The notes beneath the pieces were generated by a model, which worked only from the letters and a program-made list of their open reading frames with translations, was not told the DNA's origin and ran no database searches. The translations under genes were made by a program, and so were the position numbers. Positions 25,401-37,400 of a stretch of 64,000 bases of DNA are shown in pieces. This DNA comes from Diploscapter coronatus. Lineage: Eukaryota > Nematoda > Chromadorea > Rhabditida > Rhabditidae. Position 1 is the stretch's first letter. The number at the start of each line of letters is the position of its first letter. The stretch covers positions 61,147,249 through 61,211,248 of the forward strand of contig OZ038423.1 of NCBI GenBank assembly GCA_964036155.1, in the 5' to 3' direction.

Positions 25401-28400
25401 CCGTCGCGTACTTGTCGCACAGCACGTTGTAGCACAGCACAGTGAACGTTGCTGAAATTAGCACAAGTGTAAATAGGTTTCAGAAAATGTAACAAATAAT
25501 CGAAGTCCGTGAATTATTGATATGTGAATGTAATTCGAAGCAATAGTCGCAAAAGAGCCGTGAAAATGGTCGAAAATAAGACTTCAGAGAATTGACAATT
25601 GGACGTCTTCAAATAATTGATTTGTTAATAAGACGTAAATTTAGCTGAGGATGTTTTAGAACATCGATAAAGATGATATAGGTCTTTGAGAGATTGATAC
25701 GCTAGTCAGAAACTACCTAGTCACAATTGGAAATTAATGAAATGAAAGAATTCGATAAGTTTCACGATTCTCATAAGGTCAAAATAGAGCTGGTAAAGGT
25801 AATGAACCCGTGTTATCTTGTCGAAAATTATAGTAATCATAAAAGCTCAAAACAAGTTTCAAGGTTTTTTTCTATATCTAAAGCTCGATAACGACATCGC
25901 TTTTGTATCATGCGATTTGGGACGAAAATACAAATTTGCAAATTATCTATTTAAGAAAATTTTCAAAATTCCTACCAATAGGTCTGTCCGGATCGGCATG
26001 TCGTATCATGACCCAATTGCGCTCCGGGGGTGGGGCAGTGTTAACTGAAAATTCAAAAAATGAATTTTCTTTCGTTTTTTCCCCGAATTTTTATTCTTAT
26101 TATCGTACATCCTTTTTATTATGCTTTCTGAAATCCATAAATTTCTTTATATTTATCCTATTGTCCACTTTACAATTGTTATTCGTTTTAGGAGTCAGTT
26201 TTCTGATTCTTTATGGCGCTAAAATCTTGCGATATTTCCTATTTCTGCTCCTCTTTTCCTCTTATTTTTCCAGTATTATTTCCATTTTCTCTAAATTCTC
26301 AAGTGCAAATTCTAATTGCGCAACGATTATGTGAATGTGAAGAACGAGTGAATTCATGGACATTGGGGGTGAAATGAAAGTGAAAATGACATCGATTTCT
26401 ATAGTTTTAAAAGGTGCTTGACAGAGTTTTCCGAATTTCTTGCTCCCGAAAATTTTCCTTCCGCTTGTCCTAACTAAATCCATTAAAATTTAGATATCTT
26501 TCTAGGCAAGATGATTCGAAAACCTCAAAACAGAAAAGGACCTAAAAAACCCAAGTATCACAACTCAAACCATTAAAATTTGCATAAAAACCTAATCGCC
26601 AAAGTAAAATATTCAAACCCCTGAAGCTCTTATTCGAATTTGTCCTTATCGTATCTTATTTTGATTTCCACCTCCACTTTCCTAAATTCAATTAGCAGCG
26701 GTTTCCTTAGCAACTTCTTCCATTTTTCATTCTCTTTCCCGTCATCGTTTGGCCATTAATTGAAATATCTTATGATATCCCTTCTTCATTTCTCCGCTAC
26801 AACTCAATAATTCATGAAAATATCGCATTGAAGATGAAGAAAGAATCGGAAAAGGTGGAAAAGGACGCCTACGGGCAGGAAAAAAAACAATAAATTGTGC
26901 AGATTTACTTCAGTTATTGCATAAATTCATCCGTTCAAGACTATCAGTTCCAGTATCATTTTGGTTTAAATTTGACATTATCGAAATTTCCGGTAAAATC
27001 TTCTACTGGAACTTATCAAACATATTGACTGTCTTCTGCATGAATCTGTCAAAATCCTACTCCAACTCAATCAGATTTTAGATAATCATTTCTCAATCCA
27101 GAAACCCCAATTAGTAAAAACCCCCAGAACTGTCAACAACCCCCAATAAAAACTGTCAGTTTTCTTTTTTCTAACATCAATTATTAGCTTTCCTCGAAAC
27201 TTCGCCCCCAGTTTCTTCGCCTCCCTCTGCGCAGTGACATGACCTGCTTTACAGGGGCTCTTTCTTTTCTTTCTCTCTGACTTTCATTATTTCTCCCCGT
27301 TCTGAATCCTTCTCAATACGGCTTTCACTATTTCTTCAATTCCCCTTTCCTCTGCGTCTCTAATCACAGGCCCGATCTAGTTCGATCTGTTTGACAGAAA
27401 TCGAAGCATTGAATTCTAGCGCCTAGAAATGATATACACAACAGTGCAAAGAGGCAGCGAGTTGAGATCGAATGAATCACTAGAGTGGAGTCTCGAAGTT
27501 GAATGGAAATGGAAATCACCATGACCCAGAAAGCTCGAGAACTGAAACTTCGTTTTCACTCGATCGAAAACTTAAACAAACAGAAATGCGACAAATTCTT
27601 TCGCTCGTATATTACTTTACTTGCAATGGTGATGATAAGACAAAACTATTAAGATGATAGAGTAAACTTTTCAACTATTCCCTAACTGAAGCATACAAAC
27701 AACAATTCTATCTTCCTGGATCACAATTCAACCCCAAATCCAAATCCATTGTAGTCGAAACAAGCATTTGATCGTTTGTACTCTAGCCTGGACAGACAGC
27801 TTTGTTATTCTTGCAAGTGCAAATCCGTTTATTTTCATTCATCTCTTCGCAAATTATTCATCCTTTTGTCGGGGGAAATCCCTATCCTCAACGTTTACAC
27901 AATTCAAGCCCATTTCCGTGCAATTCAGTGTCTGTGCGTAGCGCCGAAGCTCCGTGTACGGATTGATCTATTCACCAACGGAATCTATCCAGGCTAGACA
28001 ATTCCTCTACAACATCCATTCAAGAATGCCCCTTGAGAACCGGCTAGGATAATTTGAATCCAGACATTCTAGGAAGCTTCATCCTCACGTATACACGCGC
28101 TATTGATCTATTAGCTATTAAAAGAAAACATAATGTCTGAAACAGGCTGTGAGATGCAGCAAACTGTAAGCTTCACGCACACGAAGCTTTCCGTTATGAT
28201 CGTTTGATCTTTAGTGAAGCGGGCGCTCGCGCGACAATTCCAGCAGGTGGTCGTGCAAAACTAGACGAAATTCTACCGCCGTAAACAAATAAACAAATAA
28301 GCGCGTATATCGTAAGCACCGGATTTTCTCCCCATGTTAGTATCTGAAGTACGCGCACTACGGTCCATAGTGCGTTGAAAGATATATCGAAGAAAGCCTC

Positions 28401-31400
28401 GTAGTATATACACGAATATTCCCATTGCCTCACATCATCAACAACCGTTAGGCTATTGTTGTTTCGTGCCCACACACGATAGATGACGATTTATTTATTC
28501 GCACAGACGAAGAACTCGCTTGCCTCCAAAATAACGACTTCTACAGGGTTTTGAAGAAAATATTTACACCTAGCGAATTTGAACTCGAATTGTGTTAGTA
28601 AATGGCACATGAATTTTATCATAATTGCTAGCTTTGTCACGTAAAGAATGAATTGCGATTGTTTTGTTCGAGTTTAGACGAAATTATTCCGAGTGTTGCA
28701 AAATTTGAATAAAATCGATGTTAAAGTTGACTTTCAGCAAGGAAATCGGGAAAAATCAACTTATTTTCAAAATTTATGGAAGCTTCCAAAGAAATCTTGC
28801 GACATTTCAAACAAATCGATTCGCACTGAGCGGATTTTGTAACCCTCGATTCAATAAGCGCCTTCTTAGGGGATTTTAGGGATTTCGCTGGATTTGTGGA
28901 TTTGCAACACGGACTTCGACCACTCGAACTTCTTTTTCCGAACGAGAAAAAAGACGACCTCTTCAAGTTTTCACTGGGATTTGCTGCTAATGAGCATGAC
29001 ACTCGTTTTCAGCAGCTACTATTGAAGAAAATTGATCGAAATTGACCGAAAATCGACGCCCAACTTGAACTTGTTGGACTCGATCAAGAAATTTTCACAA
29101 AAATTCGACCAACTTTCATAGTACAACTATCCAATTACCTGTTTTTCGCACTAACAAGTGCATTTTTTGTTGTAAACTTTGCAAGCCTCAAAATACTCGA
29201 TTTCTTATATTTACCTCCCATCGAGTCAAGTCATATGCAGGTGAAATTTCAAAGAGATCCTGGGAAAGCTGTTCAATCAAATATCGGCTATTTTTCAGTC
29301 TACTATCGATCAAACACAAGTCAGACGAATTCAACAACAAAATTTTTTGAAGCTTCAAAACTCCATAATTTTCATGTGATGTAATATTAGCTTCATCTTC
29401 TATTTTCGGCAGATTTAGCAAACACCGTTTTTCACCGCTTGACTCACGAAAACCACCAAAAATGGCTTATTTCGTGCTAATAAATCAGTCCCTGAATCTG
29501 AATCTGACAAATCTCGATGAGCCCAAACATCACTCGGATTTCCGATGCGTTGCGCAAATTTCAGATAAGGGATTTTGCCGATTAAACATTAAAACACAGC
29601 GACTCAAATCAAATAAAAATCCCTACAAAATTTCAGAAACACTACAAATCTTCCAAACCACGAAAATTGGACTTTCATTACGTAAATGCCATTTTCTGCC
29701 ATTATTTCTCATATCCATTGTCTAATTCGGCTTCCAAATCCGTTGCCGGTGGCGTCTTTTGAAATCGAAACGAGAAAACGTCCGTATGTGTGAGTGTTCG
29801 ATTGAATGGTGGGGAAAAACTTGAAAACTGCTGTGAGGAAAAATGCGTGCGCGTCGCGTTTTTCGCTGCAGCTGCTGGCCTATTTTACGTAACGACACAA
29901 AGCGCAGCTTAGCGCGCGGATTACAGACGCACATCAGACTTGCGTAATACACATCAATCGATCGATCCACTGACAGGACACAGCAAGAGAAATGGAGGTG
30001 GAAAATCGTTTTTTTCAAATTTCAGTGGAAATTAAGCTAGAAATGCCGAATTCAAAACCATCAAGATTAGACAAAGAATCTATAAATCTAATGGCAATCT
30101 AATTCAAGATCTCGAAAATTGCTTATTACGTCAAGATGAAAATCTCGAGTCTTTCGCAAAATCATAATATCGAAAAGAAAATTCGATTTTAAGTTCCTGA
30201 TCCTAAAGCTCAAAATTACGCATCCTTCTGGATCAACCGCCAATTTACGATAATTTATCTTCTTCGATTATTTCCCAGTCAAAATTACAAATTCTTACTG
30301 CGACAATAACATTTAGATTACCCAAGTTTTGCCCTAATTATTTCGCATTTTTGCTGAAAATGAGCGCTTTGTGCGGGGGAACACTGGAAATAGCTGCTGG
30401 ATTAGAAAATGAGGGAAAAGAGGAGAGGAAGATAATAGGAAGCGATTAGTCCTTCCCGCGCATAACAACCCCATGGAGGCTGAAGCGAGCCTTTTTCTGG
30501 AGAGTATCCATAATGGCATCGTTAAAAATAGCGTCGAAGAAAGAAATGGACACCAAGAAACAAAACAATGCTAGAAACAATAGCCATTCTTTCAAATTTT
30601 CAGTTTTTGTAGGGAATAATTTTTCATATCGGAGTACCATCATCAGATTGAAATGAATTGTGAAGATTTTAAAATAAAAATTCAATCTGTTTTCCTATTC
30701 CTATGATGTTCAAGATCTTATTTTGAATTTCAGACGGAAAAATTCGAACTCTGTTCAACCCAACCACGCAACTTCTTCGAATTTTCGAAATTCTGCCTAA
30801 TTTTCAAGAAATCCTCGTGTTTTGAAATCTGGAATACCGAGATCTCCCGTCATCTCTCATTTCTTCGAAGCAATGCGGAGTCTAAATGATGAAAACCAAG
30901 AGCAACCGAGAATTGGGGCACCAAAAATATCGCCTAGGAAATGAACGATTCAAGATTTATAGCTTGCTCAAAATAAGTTTTGTCCAACTCTTGTTCATAT
31001 AAAATGGAGGATGTAATTAGATAAAATTTCAGAACTTATCGTCGAATCTCATTTTTCAAATTGATTTTATCTGGGCATAAAAAGTTGCAACAGCTAACAA
31101 GAGTGTGGAGACATAACTTTATCCTATCATTCCAAAAATTCTCGCGGTTTTGGGAAAATCCAAATAAACGAAATTTCTATATTTGGTTTGATGCCATATT
31201 TCTAATTCAATGATTTCAATTTTACGGCCGCGAAACCCGCCAACATTAGACTGCGTTAGGTTTTCAACGGCACTGGCATCGTAAAAGAAGCCTCAAACAA
31301 CAAACAAGAAGGCAACCGCAAAATATCTTCTTCTTCTTCTTGACTGAAAAGGCGATGATCAAAGATGATTTCTCTCCACTTGCAAAATTAGTAACGGAAA

Positions 31401-34400
31401 CCATAATTGCAATCTGCGCAAACCTGGAAACTACAAGACAGCATATTCAAATTGCTTGGCATAATAGCATGGGAAAGACAAATCAGCATTTTCTAAATTT
31501 TCAGTAGTTACCGCGTTTTCCTACTAGAATTTTCGAAAATTAGCCATTCCTTATTGTTCCAAGATCCACTTTAAACTAAAAAATTCACGAATTTGTATTC
31601 TGCCCCTCATCTCAATAGCTCGGAATCGAATGTTTTGTGCACAGCAGCTAAACAAGTAGGAAATTAAATTTCTGAGATATTTCGTCTGCGCTGAGCACCA
31701 TGAGAAGCACGTGTATGTTTTCTCGTTCTTCAATTCTGATTACCTCGAGACAACTTCGCTGACCTTTCATCAAAACGAATTCGAAAACACAAACAGACGC
31801 TAAAAGCATTTCTCTAATCTCTAATTTGCAATTTTTGCAAAAATAACATTTTCCTGCTTGATTCAAATGATCAAGTTCATCAGTACTTTACTATTTTGAC
31901 CTTGCTCGTTTTTATCAATCCACTCTGCGCAAATGCAGGCACATAAAACTGTCAACAACCAGTCCAAATAACTATTTCTCTCGATGCAATAAATCGATAA
32001 CTTGGAACGCCGCTCTCAAAACTGAAAACCGTCATCATAAGGAGAGGAGATTTCAATTCACTGCAGTTTTATGTCCACTAAATATTCTTTGGTGCCTTTG
32101 AATAGACACGAGTGTTCACTCGATACACTCACTCAATAGAACGCGTTTATAAAGAACGGATCCAAAAGGAGGGGTGTTGGAAAATAGAACTATGAGATGC
32201 TGCTCATGGCGCGCGATGTGTTTTCAACAAAGACGACGAAAAACGCGCTCCGGCTTCTTTTTCGCCTCCTCTATTTTGGGCATATTTCTCTCAGCGCGCG
32301 AGCGCGACGGTGCTAATTCATGAAAACCAAACAGAAACAGCCACAAAAAGCGAACAAAACACTCTTCAGGCAGAGAGGAGGGTTGGGGGATGACTATCTC
32401 TCACACAGCAGCAGCACTTCACCCGCAGACGACAATTGGCCCGTATCGAACGGGGAAGGAGAACTATCGAAAATCAGTGAGATCTGTTCAATTGTCAACG
32501 CGACACTATCGGTGTCAAGATAATTACTTCCTCGATTAAATCCATCCATTCTTGAGGAAGAATAGTGTTGATAAACAAGAACGAGATTAATTTCCCAAGA
32601 AGTTCATCAAAACAACTCGCGTAAACTCATCGTAGTTCATTACAGCTGTTTTCACGATTTCTAGAAAACCCGCAATCTGTCAACTCTTAAAAACTCTCAA
32701 TTTGTATCATTAGATTAATCCACGTAAGCTTGTAAGCGTCGTTTCATTTCACCAATAAAAAACTACCATCTTTTCATTCCACCAAAGATCATTATCGATC
32801 TGATCTGAATTGATGCTAACAACTATTTATTATATGATAGTCAAATGTTCTTTTTTATCGGGTCTAAGCACAGGCGCGACTTGGGCCGTAAAATTTTTTG
32901 TCAAAGATTATTATTAGACACGACGCAAATATAAACGGTTTGTTGGTGAAAGATGGAGAAAGTGCGCGAAATATAACGACGATGAGTGCTGGTGAGGTGT
33001 TAGGGTGATGGTATTCGCCCTTTCGACGAGGTTTTTGTTGTTCCCTTAGGATTTTCTTCTCTTCAACGTATACACCTGACCAAACAACTTTTTCGTGCGC
33101 TCCTCTCACATTCACGCACTCTTTCAGCTTTTTCCACCAACAACGACAAAACTCTGCTGCGCGCGCTCCCACGGTGTCTATCCGCGCAGCGCAGCGCGGA
33201 CCTGGTTACGTGAAAAAACACGAATTGCCCTCTTCTCATGCGCAACAGGGAAAAAATGAAAAAAAAAACGACTAAAGAAGATCATTGCATTATTATATCC
33301 TCATACACAAATATAATCATCACCGCATCGCTCATAATCTGAGAGAATCCCGACGTGTTGTTATTGTTGCTGATGGTCGACAAATTTAGCGGGACATGAA
33401 AGAGTTGACAAATATCGGCAAAATTCAGTAAACATTCATGTCATGTGAAAACTGTTCCATTGCTAAATGTTAAAAAGCAAAATTAATAACATTTAGTAAC
33501 GGAGCATATTTCGTTCAAACAGGCTATTTTGATGGAATTACTGCATGACCTTCAGCAGTTTGCTAGAGAAATAGTGATCATAGAAAATATGAAAACCCCT
33601 ATCTGCAACAGAAATCAAATGTGAAAGAAAACATGACCGGGTTTAGCGGAATAACAAACTCCAATTACAGTCAGTGGGGAATTATAATTAGATGACATCC
33701 CGCTTACTATTCTACAAACACTACAACCCGATCGGATCGCGGATCTCATCCCATTCAAGCAGTAGCAAGAAATTCCCTTTCAACTCTCAACGTCTAAGCC
33801 TCTTAGCGCTACAACTATCAAATTACATTCAACTTTGATCTTCGCGTTCAACATCCCTTCGCAACAAGCTCGCGCTCAAGTTACAAGAAAGAAAGAAACC
33901 AAATCAACGAAAAGCCATAAATCAAAAGTAAAGTGCCAATAAATTATAAGGCTTACTTTGATTGAGGATCAGACTGTTAGGGAAAAGTTGCATGTTTCCT
34001 TGGTGAAGTGATGAATAATTGATAGACCTGACAGAGTTGGCGGCCTGAGGCATGGTGGAATTTGGGTAAACGAAATACTCGTCGTTATCTTGACTAGAGG
34101 TGCTCGTGTTTAGCGGTGACGAATTCGGGCTAGAGATACCGGTTGCCGACAATTCGGAAGTTACCAGGGAAAGTGCATCACTTGACGAGGATTCGGATGG
34201 GGACATCGAGTTGGAATAGCGCGCTGCCTGAGATACAGGAGTAGTAGTTGCAGGTGGTTGCAAGCGAGGATACACCGTTAATAGGGGTGGCGTACGGTAG
34301 ACGGAGATCAAAGTGGGGTGACCGTATTCATTGACGCTCTTCGACATGTACACTTGAGCGGACGCACCGCTTTGACCACCCCCTGCACCGCCGCTCGAGG

Positions 34401-37400
34401 CACCGCTACACGACGAATTCCCCGCCGAGGTCGTCGAATAATACAGCGGAATCTCATGTCGCCGAGGTTGAAAGATTGAATACGACAACGAACGTCTGGC
34501 TGTCTGCAATGACAAAAATCAACGATCATCTCTATTTTTACAAGTGGATTAGTGTCTCAAAAACTTCATCGAAGTTCTTGAAATACCAGCATCATCAATG
34601 AGAAATTTCACTACCTGATGCCTCCTTTCCCCAGAAATCGTATTTGATCCATTCAGCGTCAAGTTTGTGGTCGACTGCTCAGCAACGAAACTATTAGGTA
34701 GCGAAGTTTCAAATACGCCATAGCCCATTCGCTTCATCTCGACGTATTCATAGACTAGTGGGGGAACATCCGGCGCAGCTCCGAAAGTTGTGGTTGTGGA
34801 AGTTGTCGTTGCAACCGTCGTGCCACCACCAGAGTCTTGTCGTCTCTGGGTTTGTCGACGTTGTTGAAGTTCTGCCCATCTCTTGGCTCTTCTGGCAAAA
34901 CGTTTTCCCGAATTGTTGGCAGCTTGCTGACTCGAACAATTGGTCAACTGTGTAGGAGTTGAATATCCAATATTTTCTGTGTACCCCAAATATTGATCGG
35001 GACAGGACACTTGTCGTGAAGTTTTCGAGTGGATTTGTCGATTTCCGGAGACTGGTGGTGGGAAGTTTTGCGCCAGTATGGCAGTTGAAGGCAGCCGTAA
35101 AAACGGTGCATTTTCATTCGGGGTATGCTGCGACAGCTTTGCGCCAATTGGCGTGTTTGGCGCATTTTCGAGATCCTCGGTTGCAGTACGACAAACGACG
35201 TCCATTCGGGCTTTGCCAGGTACGAAAACCCGTTGTTATGGACGCGCGCGGGCTGCTTGCGCCACGTGTTTAGCAATCGGCAGCAACAAGGGATATCTTC
35301 ATCATGTTCGGGTGAAACAGCAGCCGTCGAAACCGAAAGGAACCGACGGCTGAAGAAAAATGTTCCAAATCAGCTGATAGATAAAATTAACACGAAATCG
35401 ACGGGAAACTAGCGAAAATTAATGGAAGTGGCGTCATGGAAGGGAGATTCAAGAGTGTAGAAATTAGAATATGTGGGTGAATATGCTGGTGTGGTCAGAT
35501 GAAGAGGCGAAGTCTTCAAGCTAGTCGATTCTTTCTTTGCCTCTTCTTCTGTCTCTTTGCTCTCTTCAGGTCTCCCTCAGGCACTATGTCGCGCTGAAGC
35601 AAGGCGAGGGGAGGGAAGAGGTGAACAGCGAAGAGAGGAGAGGACGAAAGTGAGGCGAAGAGGGAAGGAACGAGGGAAGGTAGGGAGAGAAAGAAAAAGC
35701 GAGGAGAGGGCGAGTCAAGCCCGTTGCGACAGCAAGCGCAGATGAAAATAGAGGCGGGGCCTAGCGCGCGAGGCGCACTTTCTATCTTTGCCTGCTACCT
35801 TATTCAGCCTCCTCTGTTTCTTGGTCTCTACATCTCTTATTCATAATATTTTCACTCCCTCCACTTCACCACCAACAACATTCGCTTGAATAAAAACGCG
35901 TGAGACGATGGCCCCTGTGGAGAGAGACGCGACGAGGTAGTCGCCACCACCACAACACCGCTTGTATGCATGCGCATGCAGCGGCGGTCCGTGCCCCAAG
36001 AAGTTTTCTCTCAGCTGCTAAACAAGGCAAGGGTCAACAGAACAAACCACTCTGCGTCCCTAGCACACTTCAAAAACGACAATAGACTGGGGGTTGAACG
36101 GGCGAATGACCCAAACATTTTGTAAACACGGCACTTTCCAATGCAATGCAGCTTCATCAAAAACTAATAAACGAGTTTGGCAATCCGTTCAGAAACCTCG
36201 ACTGTGAAATCCAGAAATAGCGAAATCCCCGAAAAAATGACCAAATGTCTATATCTGCTCTCACGCTCGCATTTTATGGACATGAAATGGGAATGAAAAA
36301 TCGTCGACAGTTTTGTAGTGAAACTCGTCATTCTTCTCAAAATATCTATCACTTTTTGAGTGTGGGAATTTTTGTTTTCGCTTTTTTCTTCTGTTGTGCT
36401 CATAGATAGAACATGAGCTCTTTTCTACAGTGTTTCGCTGCTGCTGCTGTCCGGCTTGGGGGCGATAACAATGGACCGCACAAAAATACATAGAAGCAAA
36501 AACGCGAAGGGGAGAGAAATCGAGAAAAGATGGAGATGGACTTTGTATTTTCTTGTGCTCTTCTTCGAGAGGTGTTGGGAAGATCGTCTCGGATCTTAAA
36601 CATTTCTTGTCCGCGAGCGCGCCCCGCCGCTCCTTCGCTTTCCTAGAGTTCTCCTGTCCACTTTCTGGAAGAGCAAAAAATAGCCAGTCGAGTCGATTTG
36701 ATGAAATGAATGCACATCGACCGTTCGAGGGCCCGGTCGGTCTGCGAGCATAAAAATGGAAGTTCTCTGATGCACATTCTCGACTTTCTCTCAAAATCGC
36801 GCGTCCTCTCTCCCGATTTCAAATTGCACATGACGTTTCGCCCGACCTACTCTCGGCAACAAATATACCAAATACGGTCCCCTAATCCTTCGAAGTCTAT
36901 TTGAACCGACTCCAATAAGTTCAACAACAATAAGTCAAAAGATTTAAAATATCGGCAAAGACCTTCACATGACCGGATTATGCGAACTATGTTCCTATTC
37001 TAAATGATGCTGATCCTTGTTGAATGAAGAAGGAAGAGTTGTTATTTTCATGACTCACAATTGATAATTTACTGCATAAATTGCGGAGTACTTCCCTTGT
37101 TTTGCAGGGGTGCTACTCTCTAGGTGATCTGCATTTCTGCAGCAGCAATAATGTATCACGCGAATTGCATTGCGATGAAAATAGGCCATTTGCGTCGCAA
37201 CGTGAATGTTTTGCACGAGATTTGTGTGGTTATTAGGCCAATTACGGTTTTACAACAACGATTCATTCTCGAGAATGGCACGATTGGATGATACAGAAAT
37301 ATCGTTCGAGACAAATGTTTTACCTTTCAGAAAAAAACTCTACCATCAATTCTAGCTAAATTCGAGTTTACTATAGAAAGAAAAGTCAAAGAATGCCTAC

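Noticed and set aside
25903..26334. 143-codon plus-strand frame
   Set aside because: Very Phe/Ser/Leu-rich, reflecting T-rich intron sequence; no motif and no coding-like composition.
28721..29002. 93-codon minus-strand Ser/Lys-rich frame as a further internal ccr-4 exon
   Set aside because: No acceptor or donor of good quality in the right phase and no similarity recognised.
30314..30332. 13-base match (ATTACCCAAGTTT) to the nematode SL1 spliced leader
   Set aside because: The bases before and after do not fit SL1 RNA: no GGTTT start, no GAG end, no following donor, and no Sm-site AATTTTGG downstream.
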